Shown here in pieces: positions 1 to 9,207 of a stretch of DNA of 27,944 nt. The position numbers and the translations under genes were made by a program. Source of the stretch: UBA9337 sp036584565 (GTDB lineage Bacteria; Patescibacteriota; Minisyncoccia; Moranbacterales; UBA9337); NCBI GenBank assembly GCA_036584565.1, contig JAZHDF010000023.1:1-27944 (forward strand), given 5' to 3'. The notes beneath the pieces are model-generated. The model was given only the letters and a program-made list of their open reading frames with translations, had not been told where the DNA came from and searched no databases. Every line of letters starts with the position of its first letter. The first letter of the stretch is position 1.

Positions 1-182
1 TTTACCAAGAATTGGAGGCCCGTTATAGCTCCGTTCCTGAAAACAATCCCCAAGTAAAAGGCCAACTTGAAGCCCCAATCATAGAAGAAAATAAAGAAAA
101 CTCTTTTCCGAATAAAATCAAAAAATCGCTAAAAAATATCTACCTTCAATTCGGCCTACTCTTTGACGGTCTGCTGAATTAA
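1..182 (+). CDS. C-terminal tail of an unidentified protein (partial)
   Basis: An open frame enters from the left edge (first full codon at position 3) and stops with TAA at 180-182, giving 59 residues. The tail is rich in Glu, Asn and Lys and ends with a more hydrophobic stretch, YLQFGLLFDGLLN. Codon use and composition look like real coding sequence. A strong hairpin follows 45 bases after the stop, as expected at the end of a gene. No family can be named from this fragment. Confidence 0.55.
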   Translation, partial: YQELEARYSSVPENNPQVKGQLEAPIIEENKENSFPNKIKKSLKNIYLQFGLLFDGLLN

Positions 183-226
183 AGTATATAAATTTAAAAT
201 TAGAAAATATCTTTTTCCACAGAAAA

Positions 227-268
227 GCCTCCAAGACCACTCGGGTTCTTGGAGGCGATGCTGTTTTT
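227..268. terminator. Rho-independent terminator between convergent genes
   Basis: GCCTCCAAGA-CC (227-238) pairs with GGTTCTTGGAGGC (244-256), with a one-base bulge and a small loop. A run of five T follows at 264-268. It lies between the + strand gene ending at 182 and the minus-strand gene ending at 314, so it may serve both. Confidence 0.7.
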
Positions 269-313
269 GATCTGAAAAATAGAATTAAAATAATCCGCTA
301 CCAAATCTTTTCA

Positions 314-2653
314 TTATTTCAATTTATAAAGGATCTTTTCCGCTTTTTCTTTTTCATCTTTGGGTAATTCTTTAAGATGAATAAAAATCGTTTGCTTTTT
401 GGATTGATCGCCCAAGGCCTCCGAATAACTGATTATATTTAAAGTGCGGACAATCGCGCCGATGCCAAAGAAATATTCTCGGATCGATTCCAGTTCTTTT
501 TCCGCTTCTTGCGGTGAACAATAATCCCGATAATTAATATTTGCCGTTCCGCCCGCCGGATATTGGCTTTGCGCCCGACAAGCTGCCGCATAAGAATTTT
601 GCATAGCTTCTTCAAATTCTTTTTCCGCATATTTGGCGATATTCCAAACTCCGAACATATTGATATAAGTCGTCAAATAATTTTCCGGATAAAACTTTTC
701 CGCCGCTTGGCTATAATATTTGCCCTTGGCCAGTCTTTCTCCGTTTTCACTACTTAGCCCCTTTAAAACAGCTTCTACCGAATAATAACTGCTTCCCAGA
801 ATCATAAAATTATTTTTTAAAGCAAAGACCAGCTCGGGAGAATATTCCGACAAAGGCATTAATTCACTCTTTACCGGCTTATAGACAAATATTTTACCCT
901 CCGGAAGATTTGTCTCTTCCAAACGACTTTCCTTGATTTTGTTTACCAAGGCTTGCACTTCTTTGTTTTCTCCGACAGTAACATTTCGAGTACTCGAAAA
1001 AGAATTCGGATCATATTGAGAATAGAGAGAATTCAAAGACTCCGCCTCTTCGATTTGAATTATTTTAAAAACCTCCACCATTTTTTTCATCGTTTCCAAC
1101 ATCTTGTCACCATCTGTCAAATCGGCCAAAATCACTCCCTCAGGCAATCTCTCGGTCGAAGTAAAAAGAGAGAAGCCGACTGAGCCGGAAATAAGATCAA
1201 TCAAATCGGATTCAAAATCTATCCCGATTGTATCCTTTACTTCTTGCCTGATATCATTCAAACTTTTTATACTTTCCTCAGTTAAATTATTTTTCTTGAA
1301 ATTATAATAAAAATTCTTCAAATTGTTGTGCTCCACCATCACATCCAACCAAGCATCCCCCGCTTTAGCGGGCAATTTATTGGCCAAAGAATCGGCCTGA
1401 CTTTTGTTTTTAATTTCTTCTTTGCCGAGAGAGGACTGATTGGAGCTGGAGCTGATCTTCACTCCGGCCTCTTCCATTTTCAAAGAAAAGCCGTATATTA
1501 TATCCTCCGGATATTTGAGATATTTGTTATCCAGACAAAATGAACCTCCATTTTGGCAGTTATCTTTAAATATTTTTTCAAAATTAAGTTTGGTGTAAAA
1601 AAACATCATGCCCTGTTCATCACTCTCTCTCAATTCCGCTAAAACTTTTTTGTAGCTCTCGTCTTCAAAAAGAGTTCCGGTGGAGTCGCCCGAAAAAAGG
1701 CCCTTTATGATCCCTTGTTTCTTGCAACGCTCAACCGCTTCCTTGAGATAGTCCTCCTTGGAGGTCATAAACCAATTTCCGCCCAAAACTATATGAAATG
1801 TCTCGATATAATTCAAATAACTGCCCTCCTCGGGATTTTCAACATTTTTTATTTTTATCCGGATATATTCATAACCCTTAAATTTTCGAGTTTCGGTCTC
1901 ATATTTCTCATCATTTTTTAATTTCTCAATGACTTCCAGAGCTTTTTTCTTATCCCGGATATCCGAAGCCATAATAAAATCCAACGGGATAAGGGGTTCT
2001 TCCTCCGCCCCCATTACCATTCCGCCTGAAAAGTCTTCATCTTTGATAATATTTTTATCAATCGCTTTGGCATACAGATTATTTTTCAGAGTAACCACTT
2101 CTCGACTAATATTTTGAAACAACGGTTTCATGTCGGGAAAAACCACATAGGCCTCTTCTCCGATAGCCGGCTTGATATCCGCCTCGAAATCCAAATTTTT
2201 TTCCTTTAATTTTTCAAAAAAAAGATCGGTCATAGTTTTCCCTTCCCCGGCCTCGTCGAACTCTTTTTTCAAAATATCATAACCGGGAAATTTTTGCATA
2301 TTGGATTCCAGCAATTGAAATTGATTTGAATCCGGATTTATATTTACTTTTATAATTCCGTTGGAATCCTTGGGGAGAACTTTTTCCAGGGCAACAGTTC
2401 GGATTTTCTTTTCATAAAAATCGAGACCGAAATAAACAACGCCTCCCAAAATCAAGAAAACTAAGCCGGCCAGCGAAAATTTTAAAACAGCCTTTTTATT
2501 GGCGGAAAAATCAAATTTCTTGCCGCTCGGCGGAGTGGCGGAAAGCTCTTCTTGAGCCAAATTACTATAATTACTTTCACCTAAACTTAAATCGCTTTTT
2601 TCCGCTTGGATATCCGGAGCGCTATCCTCGGAAGTATTTTTATATTCCTCCAT
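314..2653 (-). CDS. Large membrane-anchored DUF3352-like protein
   Basis: 779 residues. The N-terminal ~50 residues are hydrophilic and acidic. One transmembrane helix follows at about residues 55-77 (LAGLVFLILGGVVYFGLDFY), then a ~700-residue domain likely outside the membrane. That part is alpha/beta with many charged residues and repeated units of the type 'GNWFMTSKEDYLKEAV' and 'NNFMILGSSYYSVEAVLKGL'. These resemble the DUF3352 family, which is common in cyanobacteria and CPR bacteria and has no known function. The chosen ATG has no Shine-Dalgarno; an extended -10 promoter lies about 40 bases upstream. The gene stands alone, convergent with the left-edge gene. The family call rests on pattern recognition only. 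Confidence 0.7.
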   Translation of the reverse strand: MEEYKNTSEDSAPDIQAEKSDLSLGESNYSNLAQEELSATPPSGKKFDFSANKKAVLKFSLAGLVFLILGGVVYFGLDFYEKKIRTVALEKVLPKDSNGIIKVNINPDSNQFQLLESNMQKFPGYDILKKEFDEAGEGKTMTDLFFEKLKEKNLDFEADIKPAIGEEAYVVFPDMKPLFQNISREVVTLKNNLYAKAIDKNIIKDEDFSGGMVMGAEEEPLIPLDFIMASDIRDKKKALEVIEKLKNDEKYETETRKFKGYEYIRIKIKNVENPEEGSYLNYIETFHIVLGGNWFMTSKEDYLKEAVERCKKQGIIKGLFSGDSTGTLFEDESYKKVLAELRESDEQGMMFFYTKLNFEKIFKDNCQNGGSFCLDNKYLKYPEDIIYGFSLKMEEAGVKISSSSNQSSLGKEEIKNKSQADSLANKLPAKAGDAWLDVMVEHNNLKNFYYNFKKNNLTEESIKSLNDIRQEVKDTIGIDFESDLIDLISGSVGFSLFTSTERLPEGVILADLTDGDKMLETMKKMVEVFKIIQIEEAESLNSLYSQYDPNSFSSTRNVTVGENKEVQALVNKIKESRLEETNLPEGKIFVYKPVKSELMPLSEYSPELVFALKNNFMILGSSYYSVEAVLKGLSSENGERLAKGKYYSQAAEKFYPENYLTTYINMFGVWNIAKYAEKEFEEAMQNSYAAACRAQSQYPAGGTANINYRDYCSPQEAEKELESIREYFFGIGAIVRTLNIISYSEALGDQSKKQTIFIHLKELPKDEKEKAEKILYKLK

Positions 2654-2692
2654 TTTTTTGGTTTTTATTTTTTATAGTTGTAAATTATTTTT

Positions 2693-2701
2693 ATTATAAC
2701 A
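2693..2701 (-). promoter_or_regulatory. Extended -10 promoter of the DUF3352-like gene
   Basis: Read on the minus strand this is TGTTATAAT, an extended -10 (TGn-TATAAT). There is no good -35 at the right distance, as is usual for extended -10 promoters. The leader would be about 33 bases, AT-rich and without a ribosome binding site. Confidence 0.5.
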
Positions 2702-2755
2702 TAAAAAAACATAACAACTATAATTAAGCCTTTTTTAAAAAATAATTTTTCTTTT

Positions 2756-4969
2756 CTATATTTCTAACAGTTCCCAATTAGAAAAATCATCGGGGTTAAG
2801 TTTCATTCCTTGCCCTTTGTAACACATCCAGCGACCGGAAAAATCTCTGGAGTTTGTATTTGCTACAATTCCACCAGAAATGTTTTTGTACTTTTTTGTG
2901 TATTCCTGCAAACCATCGCTTTTTTCTCGTGCGTCTTTAATTGTGTTTCCGCTTTTCGTATCAAACAAACCAATTTTACCGTTTTTAAATTTTACAATAA
3001 AATCAACATAAAAAGGTTTTTGTTCTTCATTTTCAATATAAGGCACGGCAAAAAATGTAGCATCTCGGTCGCCGTTTTTAAACCACCATTTAATATGTTC
3101 TGATTTTTCTAGAAATTTAATAAACGCTTCTTCGGTTTTCCATTTGTTGTCGTAATAAAACGGCTTCATTACTGATAATTTGGTTTTATACTCCGTAAAG
3201 TTTCCGCCAAAGTTCAACATTTCAGGCAATTCCCAATCGACTGATTTTTGCAGTTCTGCTTCTCGTTTCCGAGTTTCTGCAATGTATTTTTCTTTGGTGC
3301 TATCAATGACATTTACAAAGTGTTGGCTATTTTTTGGGCTTAAAACAATATTGATAATTTCAGCAAAACGGTCTGTATATTCCATACCAAGACGCATTTT
3401 AAAGAAGTAGTAAATCGCTTCTTTTAATCTGCCAATTGAACGGTCCTCAGGATAAAACGGAGAGAGATTATTTTTTACAAAATAGTCATAGAGCTTTTGT
3501 AAATCGGCTTCGTTTTCGGTATTTATTTTAGCTTCGCCTCTGATTTCTTCATTTGCCAATTTATCAACGCTTTCCGCTTCATAATCTGAAATTAAAGATA
3601 ATTCCAGTTTTTGACCCTTGGTTTCAATTTTCTTTTCGAGGTCATATTTTTTAGCCTCATCCAAGAAAATATTGATAAATTTCGGACTTAGGCGGGTTTT
3701 TTCTCTTTGCCGTAGACGATAAACTGATTCTAGTTTGATCGGTTTATAATTTTCGATTCTTTGACTGGTATAAATCGTTACGTAGTTTCGCGCCATGTCT
3801 TCTTTGATCTCAATATCGGCAAGGTTGGTGTATACAAAACCATGATTCAAAATCTCCTGTTTGTAATGCCCTGTGTCCGGTTCAGGCATACGCATAATTC
3901 TTCCAACTGTTTGGACCGAAAAAGTAAGACTTTTCCAGTCTCTAAAAAGCACCAAGACTTGAGCGCGCGGGCAATCCCAGCCGAGAGCTATCGCTTGTTT
4001 GAAAATTAAAACTTCTGTTTCTTGATTATTTTTTGAAATGTTTTCAAGATTCTCTTTTTCTTCCGATAAATAAATTGCAAGTTTTCCGTTTTCTGTTGTC
4101 ATTTTGTATTTATCTTTCAAAATACGCACAACATCATTTTTAACTTGATCTTCCGCTTGCGTTTTACGATCGGGTAATTGAATAAGTAAAAGTGGATTTA
4201 TATCAATTCCTGCTTCTTTGTAAGCCTTTGCAATTTCTGCTCGTTTCTTTATACCTTCTTCTAATACCATTGCATCCGTTCCATCTGCAAGCTTGGTTTT
4301 TAAGCTGCTACCTGATAAAACGTTTTTAAAATTCGGATTGAGAATAACTGATTTTTTAATCATTCCTTCCAATTTTACATCTTCCAAAGGCACGGAAACA
4401 ATCTCATCGGGATTTTCCATATCTGGTGTTGCGGAAACTTCTATTGTTAGTCTTGGTCCAATATCTTTAATTAGATCTCTTGATATATCGCTCGTTGCGT
4501 GGTGGTGGCTTTCATCGATAATCAGAACAATTTCTCGTCCTTCTTCTTTTGTATTCTCAACAATTTTTCCAAGATAAAATTCTTTTTCATTCTCTTTTAC
4601 AATCGTGTTCTTGTCTTTTTTGTTTATACTTTCCCAGTTCAAAAACAAAATTTCGTTTTCGCCAATTTGTTTATCGGTTAAATCCTCAAAATTTGAACAT
4701 TCCAAAGCCCTTGTATCTTCATAATACCTTTCCAACTTTTCCTTGCTTTGGGTGTGTAGTTTTCTTGGAGCAGTCCAAATAAACGATAGAGGAATTTTGA
4801 TTTCTTTGTCATCGATGAGTTGCTTTAAAAATTCCGCTGTCATTATGGTTTTGCCCGAACCGGTCGGAGCTTTGAAAATAATTTTTTTCTCTCCTCTTTG
4901 TTCTAGTAGTTCCTTGCTTCTTACGAGAAGTTTTTTTATAGCTGTATTTTGATAGTCTTTTAGTTGCAT
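2756..4969 (-). CDS. res: Type III restriction enzyme, Res subunit (helicase/nuclease)
   Basis: 737 residues. It is the ATP-driven translocase/nuclease half of a type III restriction system and works in complex with Mod. The N-terminal SF2 motor has Walker A APTGSGKT (34-41), motif II DESH (152-155), motif III SATPD (179-183) and motif VI QTVGRIMRMP near residue 350. The C-terminal nuclease shows a PD-(D/E)xK pattern: D656 in VDFIVKF, then D670-x-K672 in LFDTKSG. It is somewhat shorter than many Res proteins (about 900-1000) but all key motifs are present. The ATG lies 11 bases after the Mod stop, so the two are one operon in the order mod-res. It looks intact. Confidence 0.93.
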   Translation of the reverse strand: MQLKDYQNTAIKKLLVRSKELLEQRGEKKIIFKAPTGSGKTIMTAEFLKQLIDDKEIKIPLSFIWTAPRKLHTQSKEKLERYYEDTRALECSNFEDLTDKQIGENEILFLNWESINKKDKNTIVKENEKEFYLGKIVENTKEEGREIVLIIDESHHHATSDISRDLIKDIGPRLTIEVSATPDMENPDEIVSVPLEDVKLEGMIKKSVILNPNFKNVLSGSSLKTKLADGTDAMVLEEGIKKRAEIAKAYKEAGIDINPLLLIQLPDRKTQAEDQVKNDVVRILKDKYKMTTENGKLAIYLSEEKENLENISKNNQETEVLIFKQAIALGWDCPRAQVLVLFRDWKSLTFSVQTVGRIMRMPEPDTGHYKQEILNHGFVYTNLADIEIKEDMARNYVTIYTSQRIENYKPIKLESVYRLRQREKTRLSPKFINIFLDEAKKYDLEKKIETKGQKLELSLISDYEAESVDKLANEEIRGEAKINTENEADLQKLYDYFVKNNLSPFYPEDRSIGRLKEAIYYFFKMRLGMEYTDRFAEIINIVLSPKNSQHFVNVIDSTKEKYIAETRKREAELQKSVDWELPEMLNFGGNFTEYKTKLSVMKPFYYDNKWKTEEAFIKFLEKSEHIKWWFKNGDRDATFFAVPYIENEEQKPFYVDFIVKFKNGKIGLFDTKSGNTIKDAREKSDGLQEYTKKYKNISGGIVANTNSRDFSGRWMCYKGQGMKLNPDDFSNWELLEI

Positions 4970-4980
4970 ATTTTTTACAA

Positions 4981-6669
4981 TTATTTAAATATCCTGCGAT
5001 AAACCCGGAGTATCGCTTCCGGAATTGGTGATAGTTTTACTTTTTTCTTTATATCTTCAAACTCCTCGTCAAAAGTATCATCACCTAGTGAGAAAATATA
5101 AAGACTGAATTTGCCGTCTATTTTAGTAATTTCCTTTTTAAAGTCGTCTATCGCCTGATGATCAAAAACAATTCCGGTATATCTTTTCTTGTTTCGAAAA
5201 ATCTTGTATTGCTTTGTTAATTTAACTTCTTCAAAAGTATCTTCTTTTACGCAAAGCATTTCCGTCGCTTTTTTAGTAAGAGCGGTTTTATTTTTGTCTG
5301 TTACGTCAGCGGGGACAAAAGAAGTTTTGAAATATTTAAGGTTTCCACCCAGACCATCAACGTTCTTTTTTGAATACATATATCCTTTAATAACTTTTTC
5401 TATGCGAGGATGACAAACATCTTCAGAAATACCACTTTCGTTGTTTGTGCAAAGTATAAAATTTCTTTTTCCTCCATCTTCATTATTTAATTCTAGTGTA
5501 GCATGTCCAGTTGTGCCTGATCCAGCAAAAAAATCTAGAATTATTGCATTCTTTTTACCTTTTAAACCAATTTCTAATAAATCCTTCACGGCATATAATG
5601 ATTTTGGATAATCAAATGTCTTTCTTTTCCCTAATATTTTTTGCAACAACATCGTCCCATGTGAAGAAGCATCATATTTCGGATCCATCCAAACTGTTTT
5701 TGGTTTTCTTCCTTCTTTTATTCTATCTTTTGCAAATATGCTAAAGTTGCCATCTCTTCCATTTTTTACGACTATTTCAGTATCTTTCCTTTCTAATACA
5801 GCTTGTTTCCCCCACCTCCAAACTCTTTTATTTCCGTCGGTATCTATTGGAGTAATTGATATAAAACCGTCCTTTTTATCTAAACTTATCTCCTTATTTT
5901 CTGGATTGTAATAAATAGGAAAAAATAAATTTGGTCTTTCTTTTGGGGTTGAGTTTGAGCCTGTTCTTTTAAGTGGTAACAAACGATAACGAGAGTCCTC
6001 ATCTTCTAATGGAAAATTTTCAGCTTGCTCTTCAGTAAGCCCAATTTTGTATGTTATTGTTTTGCCTGAATTTTTACCATAAGCAAGAGCATATTCATGA
6101 GATGTTGCAAAATAATGATCGTCACTACGACCTCGTGGATTATGTACAATTGTGATAAGACCTAATCTATTTTCTTCTCCATATATTTCGTCCATTAAAA
6201 GTCGAGTGGGACCGATTTCATAATCATCAATTGTAATAACGATTATTCCATCTGTTTTTAATAACCCTTTTGATAGATTCAATCTTTTTGCTATGAAAGA
6301 TATCCATTTACTATGACGAAAAGCATCTTCTTTTTCTACATAATCATTATTATATTTCCAACTTTTATTCCCGGTGTTATAAGGCGGATCAATATAGATA
6401 AAATCAATTTTACCTTTGTGTGTGTAACTCAATACCGAAAGAGCGTGATAATTGTCGCCTTCAATAAGTAAATTTACAGGTTTGTCTGGATCAGTAATTA
6501 TCTCTTTATCTTTTACTTCTTCCAAAACCGGCAATTCTGTCTTGCATTGTTCAACAACATTTTCTGGCTTATCTTCCCAAACAAGCCCATATTTCTTGCG
6601 CTTGCGAAGTTGCTCGATCTCTTTGATCAAGTCTTTTCTATCCCAATTTGTATAATCTTTTTTTGCCAT
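4981..6669 (-). CDS. mod: Type III modification methyltransferase, Mod subunit
   Basis: 562 residues. It is a beta-class N6-adenine DNA methyltransferase: the catalytic motif IV DPPYNTGN (94-101) comes before the SAM-binding motif I DFFAGSGTT (379-387). The stretch between them (about 150-340) should hold the target recognition domain that sets the DNA site for both methylation and cleavage. It begins with a Lys/Glu-rich helical segment (IEQLRKRKKYGLVWEDKPE), a common start for Mod proteins. It is the first gene of the mod-res operon. There is no Shine-Dalgarno; the leader is A-rich. No simple repeats that would suggest phase variation are seen in the gene. Confidence 0.93.
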   Translation of the reverse strand: MAKKDYTNWDRKDLIKEIEQLRKRKKYGLVWEDKPENVVEQCKTELPVLEEVKDKEIITDPDKPVNLLIEGDNYHALSVLSYTHKGKIDFIYIDPPYNTGNKSWKYNNDYVEKEDAFRHSKWISFIAKRLNLSKGLLKTDGIIVITIDDYEIGPTRLLMDEIYGEENRLGLITIVHNPRGRSDDHYFATSHEYALAYGKNSGKTITYKIGLTEEQAENFPLEDEDSRYRLLPLKRTGSNSTPKERPNLFFPIYYNPENKEISLDKKDGFISITPIDTDGNKRVWRWGKQAVLERKDTEIVVKNGRDGNFSIFAKDRIKEGRKPKTVWMDPKYDASSHGTMLLQKILGKRKTFDYPKSLYAVKDLLEIGLKGKKNAIILDFFAGSGTTGHATLELNNEDGGKRNFILCTNNESGISEDVCHPRIEKVIKGYMYSKKNVDGLGGNLKYFKTSFVPADVTDKNKTALTKKATEMLCVKEDTFEEVKLTKQYKIFRNKKRYTGIVFDHQAIDDFKKEITKIDGKFSLYIFSLGDDTFDEEFEDIKKKVKLSPIPEAILRVYRRIFK

Positions 6670-6763
6670 AGTTTTATTTTATCAAATCATTTACCGAAAA
6701 ATCGGCTTTTTTTCAAATATACTGCTTATCTAAGTTTATCAAAATTCACCCAAAGTGTAAAAC

Positions 6764-6790
6764 AAAAGCAGAGCCTCGGACTCTGCTTTT
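6764..6790. terminator. Terminator hairpin upstream of mod
   Basis: AAAAGCAGAG (6764-6773) and CTCTGCTTTT (6781-6790) form a perfect 10-bp stem with a 7-base loop. On the minus strand it is followed by TTTTGTTTT. It separates the type III operon from the surface-protein genes transcribed toward it. Confidence 0.75.
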
Positions 6791-6835
6791 TAAAAAACTA
6801 AAATTGGCGGGCTACATCAGTCAAGAACTTGCAAC

Positions 6836-6970
6836 TATAGAGCATTGTAAGGCTTTTTCGGGGTTATGTCCAGAATGGAAATTTGAAGAGGTTAGGTCGC
6901 GATTTTGAAGGCCACCTGCCTGCCGGCAGGCAGGAATGAGACAAATGAGACACGGGACAGCCCATGTCTC
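6836..6970 (+). repeat. Intergenic repeat, copy 1
   Basis: This stretch aligns end to end with 10531-10656. Shared blocks include TATAG...ATTGTAAG, CTTTT, TGTC-AGA, ATTT-AAGA-GTT-GG, TTTTGA-GG, ACCTGC, AGG-ATGAGA, GACAC and ATGTCTC. Identity is roughly 60-65 % by eye, in the same orientation. Both copies sit just after the stop of a minus-strand gene. The copy contains a perfect 20-bp palindrome, CCTGCCTGCCGGCAGGCAGG (6915-6934), and a strong hairpin at 6947-6970 (GAGACACGGG/CCCATGTCTC, loop ACAG). Confidence 0.6.
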
Positions 6971-6978
6971 GTTTTGAG

Positions 6979-7004
6979 AAATAAGACACCCCGCTGTCTT
7001 ATTT
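6979..7004. terminator. Hairpin terminator after the Ig-like fragment
   Basis: AAATAAGACA (6979-6988) and TGTCTTATTT (6995-7004) make a perfect 10-bp stem with a six-base loop, just downstream of the minus-strand gene that ends at 7021. With the two hairpins at 6915-6970 it forms a cluster of three strong hairpins in 90 bases. The rest of the gene-free stretch 6670-7020 holds the repeat copy, the terminator at 6764-6790 and the mod leader; no other gene is seen. Confidence 0.6.
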
Positions 7005-7020
7005 AAGAGAAGCTTATTTT

Positions 7021-7350
7021 CTATTTTATAACCACAGACTGGTCATAAATTGTCCCATCACCCAATACTATTTTCAAAGTATGCGCGCCTGATTCGAGGG
7101 AAATATCCTTAAGAGATAAATTAAAGACATACTGATTATTTATGGGATCATACCTGAACTTATTCCCATCGTTTGAACTCCCACTTGATACAGCTTCAAT
7201 TCCATCATCAATTATAAGACTTGCCACAGCATCAGAAATGTAATTACCATAAGCATCAGTCAAGTGGAAAGTTACAGGAATAGTGCTTTTATTATTGAAG
7301 AAAACAGCTAGGGCATAAAAAAGATTAAACAATCCGGCATATCTTACTAA
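7021..7350 (-). pseudogene. Orphan C-terminal Ig-like domain of a surface protein (remnant)
   Basis: About 100 residues match the C-terminal module found in many large secreted bacterial proteins. Recognisable pieces are STIPVTFHLTDAYGNYISDA, SGSSNDGNKFRYD, QYVFNLSLK, and HTLKIVLGDGT. The frame is open only from a stop at 7351-7353, and the only start near the end is TTG at 7330-7332. There is no signal peptide and no room for the rest of a normal surface protein. Most likely a gene was truncated and left only its last domain. A small standalone domain protein is possible but less likely. Confidence 0.5.
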
Positions 7351-7466
7351 TTAATAAACCTTAGCAAAAAAACACTTCTTTTAATATCGGCGGTGTTGTG
7401 GTTCAATAGACTTGTATATGTCCACAAAACATAAAAACACAAAGAATAATTTAAAAATTTATTAAG

Positions 7467-8270
7467 TTAGTCTTTTATACAACGGACTGCAATTCCGAGT
7501 GCTCGCGCTTGACCCTCAAAACTATATTCCAAACTGTAATCCATAGCCAGTGGTGTAAACGTTACACTTTCCGCCGCATAGTCTTTTCCAGGAGTAGGAT
7601 CGCTTGACCAGTATAATCCCCAAATCCCTTGGGCAAGCACTTCATTAATTTTGCGATATCCTGATGTTGGTAATTTTAGTGTCGAATGAAAGGCACTTTT
7701 GTTATCTTCAATTTTTGCGGCAGCAATAAACGTGCTCCACTCCGCAATAGTTGGAAGACGAAACCTTTTTGGACACGGATTGTTAACTCCATCTACACCT
7801 TGCCAAAGAGTATTATCCACGTCATACTGCCATGTCGTGTTTCCATTATACGGATCAAGTTTGTAACCAATAAATCTCGAATGGCCTGGAGTTGAAGATG
7901 AACTTAATTTCGTTTCTAATTCACTATTTGGGAATTGATGTCCATCGGCATTTCTCCCCCATTGAAAAAGCCATCCGTACGATTCAATGTCATCAATTGC
8001 CTCTGCCCGACTAGAAGCCCCTAGATTTCGATCCAACCAACACCTTCCATCTTCTGCAATAATTGTACCGTATTCAATTCCTTGATTATCTTTCACTTCA
8101 GTTTTTCCGCATTCAATTGCGATGAGCGCATCTTGTGATATCTTTTTGGATTCTTTATCCTCGCTATTTTCATTTTGTTTTTCCACTTCACCAGGTTTGG
8201 ATTGAGAACATCCAGCCAGAGACACAACAAAAAAAATTATTACCACAATTAAAAATAAATTTCTTTTCAT
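7467..8270 (-). CDS. FISUMP-domain lipoprotein
   Basis: 267 residues. A signal peptide with a lipobox (SLAG-C, Cys21) predicts a lipid-anchored surface protein, followed by a charged linker rich in Glu, Lys and Ser. From about residue 60 the sequence matches the FISUMP domain (Fibrobacter succinogenes major paralogous domain). Diagnostic pieces are CWLDRNLGAS, SYGWLFQWGR, WQGVDGVNNPCPKRFRLPT, EWSTFIAA, LKLPTSGYR, LYWSSDP and AVRCIKD at the very end. The domain is widespread in surface proteins; its ligand is unknown. The gene is downstream of two other surface-protein genes on the same strand, after an 82-base gap. Confidence 0.88.
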   Translation of the reverse strand: MKRNLFLIVVIIFFVVSLAGCSQSKPGEVEKQNENSEDKESKKISQDALIAIECGKTEVKDNQGIEYGTIIAEDGRCWLDRNLGASSRAEAIDDIESYGWLFQWGRNADGHQFPNSELETKLSSSSTPGHSRFIGYKLDPYNGNTTWQYDVDNTLWQGVDGVNNPCPKRFRLPTIAEWSTFIAAAKIEDNKSAFHSTLKLPTSGYRKINEVLAQGIWGLYWSSDPTPGKDYAAESVTFTPLAMDYSLEYSFEGQARALGIAVRCIKD

Positions 8271-8332
8271 ATTTTTTAAAATTAATAAATAGTTATCTTC
8301 TCACAAAATCAATACTAAACAATTTCCAATAA

Positions 8333-8349
8333 AACAGTTTTATTCTGTT
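8333..8349 (-). terminator. Weak hairpin after the beta-rich surface protein
   Basis: On the minus strand AACAG (8349-8345), a seven-base loop and CTGTT (8337-8333) are followed by TTATT. It lies a few bases after the stop at 8353 and could reduce read-through into the FISUMP gene. The stem is only five base pairs. Confidence 0.3.
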
Positions 8350-8352
8350 AGT

Positions 8353-9207
8353 TTAATTTTTCATTGTTTTTATGCGAAATGTGATATAGCCAGCATACCT
8401 CTTGCAACTAGGTAACATACCATCAAGATTATTATAACCGAGATGTGCGCCAGTAGTTACAATGGTATCGGACATAACTTGTCCATCGACTGAACCGAAG
8501 CTGTGAATAGTCGCCGAACCTGAGACATAACGCAAAGCGATGTCATCTCCTGTGACATTTGAGAACCTAATATCATTCCATACCAAAGCGGGGCTGGCAT
8601 TATTAGCGCCAATATAACCAATTGCTTTAGTGTCTTGACTGCCACTTGCAACGGTAGCAGGTATTTCTACCTTAACATACGCTCCATAAGCCGCACCCTC
8701 GCCATCATTGCTTAAATTACATGCGCCATTATTGTGATAATAAACATATACGACATATTCATGCCCAACATTTAAACTAATTGCATCGGCGTAATTTTCA
8801 TTGCTAGCATTCGCCTCACGAACCTGCATAAAATTTCTTTCGTCACCGTGTGCGGGATTATCTGTTATGGAGTTGAAAGTAACATAACCAGGAGGGTTGG
8901 CGATTGTAAATAATAAACGATCTGGACCCCAATATTCCCCGACATCGCTAGGAACAACTGACGAATGATTCGACTCCCAAGTAATAACTTCGTTTGTATC
9001 CTTATTGTTATATTCGACAATACTAGATTTAATTAGGGGCTTTTCAGGCACAAGTGTTACGTACAAGGGCTTATTAGGAATTGTTCCTTGAGGAGGAACA
9101 ATCTTATCCCAAAACTTCCCCCCTGCAAATGAAATAAAAACAACAATAAGGGCAGTGGATATGCTATTGCGTCGATTTAATTTATTTTTTAAAGATTTTA
9201 TTTTCAT
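8353..9207 (-). CDS. Membrane-anchored beta-rich surface protein
   Basis: 284 residues. A basic N-terminus is followed by one hydrophobic helix (about 18-33, TALIVVFISFAGG), then an extracellular part. That part contains GDERNFMQVREA, LNVGHEYVVYVYYHNN, GAAYGAYVKVEIP, YVSGSATIHSFG, HLGYNNLDGMLPSCKRYAGY and ends with YITFRIKTMKN. This pattern of beta strands is found in predicted cell-surface proteins of CPR and several Gram-positive groups. The function is unknown; the fold is probably an adhesin-like beta sandwich. The ATG overlaps the stop of the upstream lipoprotein gene by one base, so the two are translationally coupled. Confidence 0.7.
   Translation of the reverse strand: MKIKSLKNKLNRRNSISTALIVVFISFAGGKFWDKIVPPQGTIPNKPLYVTLVPEKPLIKSSIVEYNNKDTNEVITWESNHSSVVPSDVGEYWGPDRLLFTIANPPGYVTFNSITDNPAHGDERNFMQVREANASNENYADAISLNVGHEYVVYVYYHNNGACNLSNDGEGAAYGAYVKVEIPATVASGSQDTKAIGYIGANNASPALVWNDIRFSNVTGDDIALRYVSGSATIHSFGSVDGQVMSDTIVTTGAHLGYNNLDGMLPSCKRYAGYITFRIKTMKN

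Noticed and set aside
8457..8651. A 64-residue minus-strand frame inside the beta-rich surface protein
   Set aside because: It overlaps a much longer gene on the same strand in another frame and shows no domain.
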